Assembly (NCBI RefSeq): GCF_954871325.1
Contig: NC_088776.1
Span: forward strand, 15,624,052-15,688,051
DNA length: 64,000 bases
Direction of reading: 5' to 3'
Origin: Gordionus sp. m RMFG-2023
Taxonomy: Eukaryota > Nematomorpha > Gordioida > Chordodea > Parachordodidae
Below, piece after piece: positions 12,801 to 27,800 of this stretch (position 1 is its first letter; the number at the start of each line of letters is the position of its first letter). Under the pieces are notes generated by a model that saw only the letters and a program-made list of their open reading frames with translations, searched no databases and had not been told where the DNA came from. A program made the translations under genes and the position numbers.

Positions 12801-15800
12801 ATATAAACTTGAAAGTAAAAATAAGAAGATATAAACAAACGATATGATGAAAACCACTCTGGACTCTTAATATAATTACTTCGATATCTTAACTTTTTTA
12901 AAAACCAAAATTAATGCCTCTGCATCATCCATTAGTTAGTAAGCGCGAAATGCCCTGATATCGTACAAGCGATGCAGAAATTTATCGCTAAATAATATCA
13001 TAGTTGTAAAATTTTACATTATTTTTGTTAACCATGCATCGCTTGAGTAACATCGCGTTATTTTTATTGTAAAGTAAACGGGCCTAAGTCATATACTTAT
13101 TTTAAAGAATATATTTCTTCAAATTTAAATCTTTAAAGGAAGGAGAAAGAAAATAAATTTTAAAGAATGAACAGAAAGTAAATATAATAAAATAAAAAGT
13201 TAAAAAGAAATTTTTTTAATATAACTAACTCAGAAGTTCTTTGATAACACTATCCCAATCGCCAAAACACTGCCCGCAATATTTACAATAAGGTACTTGT
13301 CCAATCGTGCCCCGATCGCACATGTCGCATTTAGCACCCGTCATACCTGGCTGACAAGAGCATTTCCCTGTTTTTCTGTCGCATTGATAACTCGTGGAGC
13401 CCTGATCATTGCATTGGCATGCTAAACAGATTGCATATTTTTTTTTAAATAAGAGATAATTGTATTCACTTTATATATTTTGGTAAAAGATAAAAATGGC
13501 TAAGGACCTAAGATTTTTATAAAATTTATATGCATCTTGGGTTAAGTAAAAATAATTTGTCATTCCTAAATTTGTATTTTCTTATGACCATATTTCTTTT
13601 ATAAATTAAAACACTTCATAAACGTAGAGAAAATCTGCTTGATTATCTATACACCCCCCCCCCCATAATCCCTAATAAATTTATACAATAAATCACTATA
13701 AACAATAATTTGAAATAAAAATACTCTACGCCTTTGAAACTCTATAGTTATTCAAATAAAGATTTATGTTAAATGTGATAAATTCAAAATGTCATAATAT
13801 CAACTTACAATAGCATTTAACTTTAGGATCCCCCCAAAAGTTGTCTTCACAGTCACAACAAGTTCTTCCTCCAAACCCGGGTTTACATCTGCATTGGCCA
13901 TCCAACTGATAAATAGATTATATGATATAAAAATTATTTTTAAAAAAAAGAAACTCTGAATTTTGATCCACTAAAGTCGCTTGATTATTAGGGTTCTAAC
14001 TCCACCATTCATGGTTGAAATTGAGTTAGAATAAAAATATACTTCTTACAAACTCTTCTACCTCATTAAATTTTTAGCCCAAGGTATGTATGAGTAAAGA
14101 TAAATATGGTGACTTTGAGTGAGCTGTAAGAAATTCTTTACTTTTTTTAATAATAGATAGTAGTGATCTGCATCGAGCCTAATTCAAGCCTGGCCCGACC
14201 CGGAATTTTTTTTATAAAGTTTTGCCCGGTCCGGTCCGAACCCGAAGTTTTTTTAAAAAATTTTGCCGGCCCGGCCCGAATTTATATAAATATAGAAATT
14301 AATTCTTATAATTACTCAAAATAAACGATATATGTTATATGGCGTCTATTTTCTATATATAAAATCACATATTTTTATTTTACATAAAAAATTCAACATA
14401 AAATTGATAAATTTAGATATATTTTAAAAAAAATTTACCCGGCCTGGCCCGAATTTTCTTCGGGCCAGGCCTACTTTTGCAGATCTCTAATAGATAGTAT
14501 TGTAAATATTAATAATAATTTAAGAAAATATGTTTGAGTTTAGAATTTTTTTTATAAAGATTATTAATAATTATGTTTGATGTAATCATTATTAAGCCAT
14601 TCTCTCTAATATATTCTTAGATTGCAAAGAACATAAAGAATGTTTTATTAACAAAATATAAAAAGTTTATAATAAAATTGAATAAGTAGCTACAGGGGTG
14701 AACAGGTGATGCGCCTTGTTTTTTCTAGCGGCCTCATTTTTGTGGGAATAGCCCCCCCCCCCAATAATCCCATTTTTGGCAAAAGTGGGTTCCCTAGATT
14801 TATTTTCTATGCATGGTTTTTTACTTTGGATCAAAACCTTGTCCTAACAATGAGTTACAATTATATTGCATATATTTTTAATAAAGAGAAAAATACTAGT
14901 ATTGTGTAGTTGTGGTCTTATGGGAATAATAAGGTGCTGAAGAATCTTATTGAGAGTATGTTTAGTATTGATTACACTTTGTATTGCACTTGAAGTTATT
15001 GCAATTATCTATGCAATATTTTCATTATAAGACTTCACAATCTTCACTACTAAAAATAGTATCATAATTTGTATTTAACCTACTCCGACTATTAAATTTT
15101 TGCAAATATAGATAAATGGAAATAATTCCTGTTGTAATTTTAAATTAGATATATTCGTCAATTGTAAAACTTTCACCAAGGCCTTTTCAAATTACTTTTG
15201 ATATTTATTTCATCAAAATGCCTCGGATTCAAATATTGCACATTCGTTATAAACTCGTATTCGCCGAATAAAGTTCAGTCAAACTTTTTATAATTTGAAT
15301 AATTATAGGGTAAAATAATTTAATCCTAAGAGCAAATCGAATCATGCGAGAGTCATTGTTGCATTCGTTGCTGTGTATGTTGCTTGTTCGATTTATTATA
15401 TTTTTGTCATTTCATTTTGTATCTAGAGGCAATCTGGCAGCTTTGAATTATAGATCTTTACATTTAAATTTCTAGCCATTTATAGAATTATTATAAATGG
15501 ATTGTGAATATTATGCAACTTCAATGATTCTTCAAGTTGATAAAATATCTTAATTTCTTGAAAATATAAAATTGCTCCCATTATTTCAAAAAATTTTTTT
15601 TTTAATCAACTCTTTTTAGCTTTTTAAATAGTCACCTCCTTCTTTCTTTCGAAGGTGCTAAGCTTACCAGTGAATTAATATTTTATTAGTATAAATAAAA
15701 GGCCTATGCCAAGTTGATTAAATTATTCATTCATTTTAGTTATTGTACCTAAAGTTTTATTTAATTCCAATGAGCACAAGATTTACAATAATAAAGATAA

Positions 15801-18800
15801 ATGAAAACTTTCATTCAAACGGAAACGGATTTTTTTTGTAAAAAACAAAAAAAACATAACTAAATGATACTCATCTAGGAAATTTATGTTATAATATAAT
15901 ATATAAAAAATGAATAAGATAAGAGAAAAGACTTATATGATAAAAGATATTTAAATTAGAGATCTGCAAAAATAGGCCCTCGGGCCTAATTCTTTTTTAA
16001 AAAAATCGGGTTTGCGTCGGGTCTAATATTTTAAATAAAATTCGGGTTGGGTCGGGCCTTGGAAATTTTTACAATATATTTAAATTTATCCATTTTATAT
16101 TGAATTTTTTATGTAAAATAAAAATATTTGATTTTATTTATAGAACTAGACTAAAAATTAATTTCTATATTTAAATAAATTCGGGCCGGGCCAGTAAATT
16201 GTCTTAAAAAAATTTTTGGATTCGGGCCAGCAAAACTTTTTTAAAAAAAATTCGGGCCGAGCCGGGCTTGAAAAATTAGGCCCGATGCAGATCACTAATT
16301 GAAATTATGAACATTATTTTCTTCTAGTGGCCTCAAATATCAACATTTCTTCGCGACCTTGTGGGAAAAAAGTCCACTTGGTCTTATGGTCAGTCTACCA
16401 CTGAATAGCAAATTAGTAATAAATATGAATAAAAAATAATGATATAATTGATATGGCAGCATCCAGGAAGCTAAAGCATATTCTTTAAACCTATCTTTTA
16501 TATATATTATTTGATTAGAGAATAAAACATACTTTCTGCATTGCCTGTATTACTGTTAATAAATGCAGTCAATATTATATCCAAAATTTATCGCTAAAAC
16601 CTGAAGCAGACATTCTTTTATGATATACTGTGGCTTCCCCACATTTTAACAAAAATGTTAAAACCATCGGTCTAACAAATTTCGTTAAATTTAAACTATA
16701 TGCTTACCATAATAATATAGAAAGTTTTAAATAATCCAATCATTTATTTGATAAGAGAATTAAACATACTTTCTACATTGCCTGTGTTACAGTTAATAAA
16801 TGCAGTCAATATTATAACCAAAATTTATCGCTAAAACCTGGAGCAGACATTCTTTTATCATATACTGTGGATTTCCCACATTTTTACAAAAATGTTAAAA
16901 CCATCGGTCTTTCGTTAAATTTAAACATAACTCTATAAACTTACTATCAAAATATAGAAAGTTTAAGTAATCTTTAATCATACTATATACAATAATGCAA
17001 CCAGCAACCATAAACGATTTACAAATAAGAACTAACAATTAAAACGAAAGTAAGTCAACAGGTAAATGTTTAGTTGCATTGCCTATTTAAGTTTAATTAT
17101 TATAATATTCTATTAAAAAATATTAATGATGCTCATAAAGATTTAAATTCTATAATTTAGTACATATATGTATAATAAATTAACCAAATTGCATTGATCG
17201 GTGTTGCTACTCTCTTTGCAACAATCGCAGGCCTGACATCCTTTACCACTAGCTATATTCCAAAAAGCTGGAAGACATGCGTCACACGAGAGACCTATGA
17301 CATTAGGCAGGCAAGGACATTGACCACTCAACTTATCGCACACGTAATTTTGAAGTGACTTCGATTTAGAGGAGGAAGAGATATTAAAATTGTGTGAAGG
17401 AATGGACGAAGAGATCAGGAAAGTATCGGTGCCTAAGGGGTTACAAACGCAAGCTTTTTTATGGATGGAAGATAAAAATTAATTTAATAAAAATGTGAAT
17501 TATGGTCTAAAAATTTATGCAAGCTCCAGGTCTGAGAAAATCAAAAATAAGAAACGCAATTTTGTTTTTGGTTTAATTTTTTTAAATGAAATGTTTGGTT
17601 TTAGTTTATCTTACTCACCCACGCAGCTCTGTTTTAAGGCGTCCCCGTAGAAGCCCTCCCCGCACTGTTCACAGTTGAAGCCGTGTGTGTTGAAGCCGCA
17701 GTTGGTGCACTCTCCAGTATCAGAATTGCAAGAATTACCCAGAGTTATGGAAGCTGGATCAGTGTTCCCATTGCAAAAGCAGGGCCTACAAGCTCCACCA
17801 GGTAGGGTAGGGCGACCGTAATGGTTGGGTGAACATTTTTCACATCGTTTGCCTTAATTTAATTTTTATAAAATCAGAGAGATTGAGTCGATGCAATTAA
17901 TTATATGAAATTTTTAGAGGAATATCGTTAGTAAAACAAAAATATTTTTATCCATAATAGTTTCTTTAAAAAAATTATTTTATATTCATTATTTTTTTAA
18001 AAAAACGACTACAAACGAAAATGGTTTCTAATTTTAGAAGGCAGTGATATTTTTGATTTTTATAAGAGACTCGACTATGCTGCATACCCTCGTATTTGAT
18101 TTTTTGAAAATTGTTCAACGTTAATGCTATTTATTATAATAAAACTTCATAAAAATGAATTTAAAAACATTTCTAATTTCTATTAAAAGGGTATGATAAA
18201 CTCGTTTATATAAAAAAAATTATTTTAGAAACAATCGACGAATGTAAATTATGTATTAGAAATAAATGCAAAAACAAAACAAATATATAATTTTTGATAT
18301 ATACCCGAATAACCAAGTTTGCACCTGCATACCATTTCTCGGGTTCCAGGGTCTAGGTAGCACGAATCGGCAAACTGATTGTCACTAGCCAGGCCAGGAC
18401 ACATGCAAGGCCGACAAGGGATGTTGACTTGAATGCGAGGATCTCCGTAAAAGTAAGGGGCACATCTGATTTTATTTGTGCAATTAAAAGTAGGAAATAT
18501 AAAAGCCCTATAAAATTTAAAACAATATTAGTAAATAATTACACTTTAATATATAAAAATATTATAATATAAACGCGTTTTTTTAATAAATGAGTTTATC
18601 ATTCTTTTTGTTTTAAATATAAAGTTACTAATTTTACCTAAATATTAGTATAAGTCTGATTAGCGAAACATATTAAAACTGCCGAAATTTCTCAAAAAAA
18701 GGTTTTTTAAAACTTAGTTAGAAAATAAAAATTTTGCAAAAAGATACTAAAAAAATTTACTAATCTGAAATAGGTGTTTGAAAAAAATATATAAGTCTGT

Positions 18801-21800
18801 TGGTAAACAAATTTCGCAGTGGATATTAGAATACATGCTCCATCATGTCTATGATTGACGTTTACATATTTATGCACGTCTTAAAATAAATTAAATTTTT
18901 ATAATACGATATTTTTCATGAATAAATAATTATTACTATCAGATAATTTATGGCATTTAAAATTTAATTTAAATTAATCTTAGTTCAAAATAATTATTCA
19001 TTATTGCTTCAAAATAAAATCTTTTGGTAGACAAGTATAAAAATAATAAAGTATATGTGAATGAATTATTACAATTTTAGTGTATAAAGACGGGGAACAT
19101 TTATTATTTAAAAAAAAAAACATTTTATAAATAACAGCAAACTAGCAATTGTGATCACTATATTTTAACATTAATCCATTGCCTATCCTATACCATACTT
19201 TAATATAATTAACATTATTGGGTTAAATTGTGTCAACCAATAATACAGTTTTTTTATTATAGTTATAGATAAACTATAATCAAATAAACCTTTCACAGTG
19301 GGGTCCATCTGTGCTGTCCCTACATTTACCACTGCAGTCTCCCGTGTTGATATCGCACTCTTCGGCGTGCCCATTGCACCGACAGGGTTCACAGTTAGGA
19401 AATTTCCAATTGCCGGCTTGACACGAATCACAATGAGTTCCTATAACCCCAGGTATGCATTTACATTGACCGCTTGAACTGTCGCAAATAGGGTCCAACG
19501 AACCCCGACCATCGCAGTTGCAAGCTAAAAATAAGAGTATTTTATTACATTTTCTGAATGATTTAATTAGTTTAAAAAATGTAAACATAGAATGATAGAT
19601 ACTTGACTAGAATGGTGATCGCAATCCTTAAGTATCACTAAAATAATGCAAAGATCAATTCACGGGAAAAAAATATAATATATAGGATTAACATAAAAAT
19701 AATAATTAAGTTAAGATTAGAGGGCAAAATAAGGCTTATTTTCAAATGCATAATTCTCAAAATAACCATTAAAAAGTGTAACATTAGTCATTTAGCTTGC
19801 ATCGGTGCAGTATTAAAGAAATCGAAAAAACTCTTTATAAAATATTAAAAAGCTATATAAAAAAAACAATTCAAAGAAAAGCAAACTAAACTTACAAGTA
19901 CATCCAGCAGGTCCGAATCCGTAAGTCCCAGGAGCGCAAGCGTCACAACGCCGACTAATCACATTGGGTTTGCATCTACATTGACCACCTGAAATATCGC
20001 ACACCGAGCTGACAGAACCGGTGGGGTCACAATGACAATCTAGATTCATTTTGTGTAACATTATAATAACAAAATGGTTTAAAATAAGTATGAAGGTTTT
20101 TTCAACATTTAATTTTTTGTAAATTCAGATGGCCCCTGGTGCCTTTTCGAGTATCATGATGCAAAAAATGCATAGTTCAATATGGCATCTCATCATTATT
20201 TAAATTTTTTTATAAATTTATAAATGATTATATCTAAATATATTGGAGAAAAAACCTTTTCCTCTCCCGTGCATAGAAAGTGCTAAGCTACAACGATATT
20301 TTTTGCAAGGTTCTGGCAAATGCTTCTCTCTGAGCGCCTGATCCGCTATGGTAATATAAGCGTCCCTGCACCTGTATCTTTCGTAATCAGTTCTAAGTGT
20401 TTCAAGTCCGGGACTTATTGTTGAAGAACGATTAGTGACTTGGGGCGATCTGAAGAGAGGGATCGATTCCAGAGTAGGAAGGAAAGTTATCTTAAAATAG
20501 TTTTTATTTTGTTTGGTAAAATATAATAATTATCTTTAAACCTACTACTTTTATTTTTATATATTGCATTTGTTATTTTAAAATTTATAAAATTGGATAA
20601 TCTTTTTTAGTTAAAATATAAAATCTGGTTTGATTAAATAATAGGGTATTACATTTCTAGACAATGTTGTGATTTTATAAATTTTACAATACATCTAAAA
20701 ATTATAAGATTACTGGGACCAGAGATAATACTTTTGTTTCTTTAAAAACTAATTTTTCTTATTATAAAATCCCATATTAAATATTAAAAAATCATTTTAT
20801 AAAATTTAATTAAATAGGTAAAATAATGAATATTTATTATTAGGGATATACCAATATTTTTTATCGGATCGGGAAGATATTTCACTCATTTTAAAATATC
20901 GGTTATCGGCTAATATTATAAAATTTTCCGATCCGATAAAAAATGGCGTTTTAACAAAAAAAAATGTTGTAAAATTTTTAAAAAAAGTTATATCTAAAAT
21001 AATTTATTTTTATAAATAAAATCGAAATCCATTTTATATTTATTTTTTTAATAATTAATTAATAAACATTCTGCCATATTGTTATTTTTTTGCGCATTCT
21101 GTTTATAAAATTGTACGATAATCTCTTCAGAATCTGTTTTTAGTGAAGCTGATGATATTGACAGTTACCATCGGCGCAGACTGACCTCTAATAAATTGGA
21201 AATTTTAGTATTTCTAAAAAGAAACCTTCGATATATTAAGGTTAAATATTTATTTCAAATTTCATAATATATTTGTTTATACTTATTTTATATATAGATT
21301 AATGTTATTACTTATTATATAAAAATAATTTAACAATAAAAATATTTTATATACTTTTAGAATTGCAATTGAATTAAATATAAACTATAACTGATCATTA
21401 TAAAATATTTAAATGACATAAGTTTATGGTATAATTAAATTATAGATGTTATACTAATAAAAAGTATATTAAAAATTAAAACCATTGGTATCTTTACAAA
21501 ATACAAAATTAGATTTGATATCGGATCGGTAATCGGCCGATATCAATTTAATATCGGGAATATCGGATTCCAAAAAGTGATATCGGTACACCTCTATTTA
21601 TTATATGTTATTACCGAATCAATCAAAACGTGAGCCTCTGGCGTTGCAGATGTCGTAAAATGTGTAAACTCTAATTTGACCACATATTCAAAATTGCTTT
21701 GAAGACAATAAGGTAGAGCTAATACCGCGTATCTAACATCTTCGAATTTTTATTTGAATAAATAAATAATAAAATAAATTTTTCAAGAATTATATTAATA

Positions 21801-24800
21801 GATTTTGATGTTGGGGAATATTTAAAATCAATTTTAAGGTCAACATTAATTAACTCCTCCGGAGATTAGTGATTTTATAATTGTAAATTAGCACAAATAC
21901 TCACTTTTCTGCAGGAAAGTAACTTGAACAGAAGGTTGCGAAAATTCTGAGCAATAATTTTCTTCTAATTTGTTATCAATGCCCGAATGTTGCTGTCTAG
22001 CATATTGCACCGTATTGTATATGAAGGAAGCTAAGGGATGTTCTTCCAAAGTAACTACCACCTCTTCCCAATCCTTATCCATCTGTTGTATATAAGATAA
22101 ATATTTAATTTTCTAAGACTTAAATATCGATCTATAAAATTATGTTTATTTAAAGTTTTTTCTCGCCAAAATTCTATAAAAACATTTATCAAAAAATGTT
22201 CCATATATTAGCTATCTCTACAGTTTTACCGAAGTTTAAATTATATTCCTATAGGAGGCTAAAAAAATACCAACCTTTGGAGGTTTTACAAAAATAAAGA
22301 TTTTTTTTTATTATAACCGGCAATTCGTATCTGATGATCAATTGGTAACTCATGGGCTGAGCTATAATATCATTAATAACAAAAGTCAATGAGCCACCTT
22401 CCCTGACTCGAACAAATCCTTCTCCGGTCCATGTTATTATAGATTCACTATCGCGTTCGCGTTTTATAACGGTGGTGTACTTTAAGAAAATACATTTAAA
22501 AAATAGAAAATCATGAAAAATAATGTAAATTTTCATTTATTCTATATTTCTTTTTATCAATTCGTTTCTTTTAAATAAATCTTATGACTTATAGACTACT
22601 TCCAGACAAATCTTTTTTTACACGGTGTTTAGTCATATTTTCAGCAATTTCTTTTATTTCCAAGCATTTTAAAATAATATGTCAGATAAAAAAATTTTCT
22701 TCACATTTTTTAAAAAAAGAAGCATGTTTCAAGGATAGGTGCATCTCAGATGCTATTTAATCGTAAATGAAAAATCAAAATGGTAGGAAATTTATATTAT
22801 TCAAAATAATTTATTCGACATTATTATTCCTTCTTTTGAAAATAATAAATAAAAATTTATGGAAACATGCCCAGGAAACTGTTTTTGAAAAAGGTTTGGA
22901 AGTGGGCTAAATATTTTATCTTTTTACATTGATGGATTTCAGAAATATTGTTTTTTCCTTCATTCTATCTTTTAAAAAATATATAAGTTTACTTGATTCA
23001 AATTCGTAGACACACTCTCCCCTTGAAGTGTAAGCGAATCCAATTCCATACAATATAAACCGGGCGGAGTCGAATCGCAACGTCTTCCAACCACCCCAGC
23101 TTTGCAAGAGCACTGACCATCTCTTTGTTGACAAGTCGAAACGGTTGAGCCCCCCGCATCGCAGTCACATGGTTCACAACCTTCCGGCGAGTCTCGACTG
23201 AGCCCGTAATATCCTGGCTGTTGTGGTGGAGGGGGGGGGGGGGGTAAATAGTGTAATCGTTCAAAATTTCAAGTTATTACATATTTAATAAAATTGTTTT
23301 TCAAGTATATAATTTAACATTATTCTTTTAAAAAATACACTATCTAGTATTACCAAGCAGGATTCACAATCTTTTCCAGTCACGTGAGCTTTGCAGTGGC
23401 ATTCGCCCGTACTTTTATCACATCCCAAATTGTTTACCGTTCCAATAATGAGACATGTACATGCTATTTATTTAAATAAAAAAAAATTTATCTCTTATTA
23501 ATCACTCCAGTATAAATCCTTTGCCTCAAATTACTCGTGCGTGGCACATAATTTTTGAAAATTAAAATGACAAATGGAACTTAATATTTTTTTAATGAAT
23601 TTTCTTATCTTTTACGCATAATAAAAAAACTTCAAAATATTTATTTTTTCTAGCTATTTCATAATTATAAAAAATAGGACGTAATTCAATAAAAACCACT
23701 TGAAATCTAATAATATAACGGTAATCGAGGCTGATCTTTTGTTTTTAAATATGGTTTGCTATTTATAATATCATTTTAAATAATAATAAAATATTCATTT
23801 AATATATCGATTCAGTTTTTAATTAGAAGTTATTGTTGCATATTAAATGGAAGTGGCAAAGAAAAGTCTCTGCTGACTTAAAATTCATTTCAATATATTA
23901 TTCGAGGATCAAAGAGAATAATATTATCTAGAAAAGTAAAAACTGATGAAATCGATTTGTTCTAGTTTAAAAGAATAAGAGAAGAGATAGGATACTAGAA
24001 GATATCCCTAATAAGTAGAATTCGGTGCTCGAAAAACTTGTAAATTTAATAGAAAAATTCATAATAAAAGGGTAAATATTTTCGATTAATACTTTGTCTA
24101 ATATTCTACCCTGTTCAAGAAACAACTATTAATAGCACTAAGGAAAAAACTTGATTGGGCAATTAAACATCGCACTTTCGAGTAATGAAAGAGTCGATCC
24201 CAGTAAAATCGATAGTGTTTCGAGGACTTTCAATTAAAATTCTGCCCATTTATGATCTAGTTCTAATAGTTCTGGGTAGAGTTCTAAATTCTGTGATAAA
24301 GAGTCTTTTCATTTAAAAAAAATTCTATCAAAATAGATGGCATTATATAATTTTTTTAAATTTAAGGCCCGGGTGGAAATTTGAACTGATTTGTAGGGAC
24401 CTACTAGATGTTAGAAATACTTGAGCGAATTATTTTGAATCTTGTTCCATTTTTGATGTAGTTTTCAAAATGTCATTCAGATGCAATCGTATATGACCAG
24501 TCTAATTCTCTTCAGTATATTTAAAGCTGAAGAGGGTCCATGTTGGTGGATAATTTAAATCTTCACCTCTGCCATTTCACTTTTATTTAACATTAATATC
24601 ATCCAATTGAAATAAAATCTATCATGCAGCTTAATTTCATTTTCTCATAATCATTATTGTGGACATAAGACAAATACATTTTTTACCTAAAGTTGTATAG
24701 TTAAAATTCGTTGAGAAGTAAGTTTTTTAGTTTGGATTTTGCGGATCCCTCTAGAAGGTTGAAGAAAAATGTCATTAATAAAAAAATCCTGCCTTGGATT

Positions 24801-27800
24801 CATCGGAAAAATAAAATATTTTTAACTTAAAAAGACGAGCTGCATAATCAAGCTTCAGTGTTTCGGATATAATTAAATAATTTACATGTCCTGATTTGTT
24901 TTTTAATATGCGACGATTTGATTGATTATCTGATAAGAATCGGTCCAAATTTTCAGAATAATCGCAAATTCATTATTTTTTAAATTGATAGGGAAAGCTA
25001 GTTGTGTCGTTACAAAAAAGTGGGCATTTTGCCGAAGTGTTTCCAAACATAAATTGAAATTTGTTAAGAGTTTCTAATGTGGTATCCAGTCATTAAATAA
25101 ATAACTTATTTTTCATTTCATTTTTTTATATTTTAAAATCCAGAACATTCACCGCACCCTAGATAATCTCAAGGTATTGGACTATCACATGTGAGGGAAA
25201 AAACTTCGAGTTTATTTTTTATTTAATAAAATATTGTTTTTAATTTGCATAACGGCATCTATATATTCTATTTTTTTATTGGGGATGTACCGATTTTAAA
25301 TATGGGATGGGTCGAATTATACTTTTTTAGGAATATAGTTGGTCATCGGTCGATATCGCTATTTTGGCGATTACTATATTTCAGTTAAAAAGTATTTATT
25401 ACACATTAACCTTATAATTAAAATTGTTTAGCCCATTTACTTTATATGTATGATAGACATTTTTTTTTTATAAAAAAAATCGGATAGGCCTCTAAAAAGC
25501 TGTCAGTGACAGATCATCAAAATATGATATTGTTAAAGGGCGTGAATTTTTTGCATATGAACCCTATTGAAATTATATAAGAAATTACTAAGAGATAGTT
25601 TAAAAAAGCATTGTACAAATACAAAGCTAGATATAAAAAAAATGTATATTAATAAATATACGATTACGAACACACATATACATCTATATATATCCAAAAC
25701 AATCACGCGTTATACAAAATGGAAGCTGTCCGATCGGGGCCGTATACCGATATGAGAAATTTTAACATTTAAATTCAGCCATAAGCATCACCCATATTTT
25801 AAATATGATTAACTTTCGAGGAATAAAAAAATAAAATACTCTTAATCATTCCATTCGTGATGATGCATCAATTATCACCTTGGCCATGAGAAAAGGAAGA
25901 TTTCAACAATTTCCGTTTAGCCCATAGTTTATAGTTAGGTATTTTTTTGTATAAAAAATATTGACTTTACTGACATTGATTCAATTGTTGGTAAATAAAA
26001 ATCTACATATCGGTACGATTTAACAAGAATACCGAAATATAGGATATGAACGGTGAAAAATTTATGGATAGGCATACCCTAAAAATTGATATTTAATATT
26101 CAGATAAATAAGGTACTAATATAAATATAGCATAAATATGAAATAAAATTACGACAGAGACTCATTACCAACTAAGTTCCAGTTAATTGTGGGCACTCTA
26201 GAAAAGGGTCATAACTAATTCAATAACTTTATGAAATATTTTAAAAATCACGTTTCTGCGTAATTCTGAAATAACTAATTAGAAGTTTTTTACAATAATT
26301 TCACTATAGGTTCTAAAAAATCATTTTTTTTAAATCTAAAATTATGTGGCATGAGAAAATTAAGGTAGTCATATTTGATTTTTTCTGACTGTATTTATTT
26401 ATTTTTAGTACTTTTTCGTTTTTCTAACCATGCATTCATATTTAGAGCGAATTCGCGGCGAAGCATATAAAAATACACAAAAATACAGCATATTTTGTAT
26501 ATTTAGCCGTGAATTTGTGCTAAATGTGGATTCAGGATAACCCCCCATTCACAGTTAGCGCGAATTCACGGCGGATAATATAAATATAGAGGGTATTTAT
26601 ATAATTCGCCGCGAACTCGAGTCAACTATGAATGAGGGGTAAAAAATAAAAATATTAGTAAATTTCATATTGTTCATCGAGCTGGCACTTTTTTTAAAAA
26701 AAAAGACACTAAATACAAACCCCCCCCCCTTCCCCAAAAATATAAAATTCAAAATATTTTATTTCATCATTCGTTATTTGTTATATTTTTTAAAAATATC
26801 AGGTAATTTTCATTTTTTAAATTTTATTATTAAAGATTAATTAAATTTTATTTTCAGACGGCAATGTGTTATTTTTTCACCTTTGATTCATTTTTTGAGA
26901 GCGTTTTTTTAAATTTAAAAATCCTATTTTACCGAAAATTCCTATCTTATGAATTGTAGACAATTTCGCAGTTAATCTTTGAGTCATTAATAATTTATAT
27001 AAAAATCAGCAATATAGTGATAAAGGAAAAAAGTGATAAATCGTTGCTTACGCTAAATGACCATTAGGAAATTCGTAATCAATCTACATTTTCTTTGTCA
27101 TATGAGGTAGGCAAAAACATTTTAAAAAATATGAAAATGAGAATATTGATTATATACCTTCACATCCTTCCGGGTTATCAGCGTGCAGCTTCCAATAACC
27201 GTCTTTGCAGGTATCACAGGCTGGACCCTGCACAAAGCGTTTACAATGGCATCTGCCGGCCACAAGCTCAAGAGCCGTGTCCTCGGTCGAATCGCATTGA
27301 CCTTCGTTGAGTGAACCATGTTTATCGCATTGACATGCTAATGTTATTAAGCATTTGTATCAATCATGGAACTTAAGATTTCCTTATTTATTTATTTTCT
27401 CATTTCGAAATGCTCTTATTTATGCGTGCGACTTCTTTCTTTCTTTTAAAGCTAGGAAAAATTTTAAAAAATATTGTCATTTCGTTTTATTATTAAATCA
27501 TTTTTTGTTTAAGATTTATTTTTCCCCCATTTCTTTCCTTACAATTTCCTGGTTATATAAATAATATAACGAATGAATGTTAACCTCTACATATATCGGT
27601 CCTATTGAGAGGCAGATTAGGAACCCTGAAGTATCCAGGTTTGCATTGTTCGCATTTGTTCCCCATTGTATTGTGCGCGCATTCATCACAAATGCCCCCA
27701 CTTACGTAACCCGACTGTTCGTATACGCCCGAATCGAAATGGCAACGGTCCGCATGTAAATTGCATTCGCATCCTTGAGATTTCGTCAAATTTGTTTATT

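Noticed and set aside
22998-23264. 88-codon minus-strand open frame at laminin visible exon 9
   Set aside because: It is a shifted frame of the exon; the frame with the LE cysteine pattern and correct phases is a different one.
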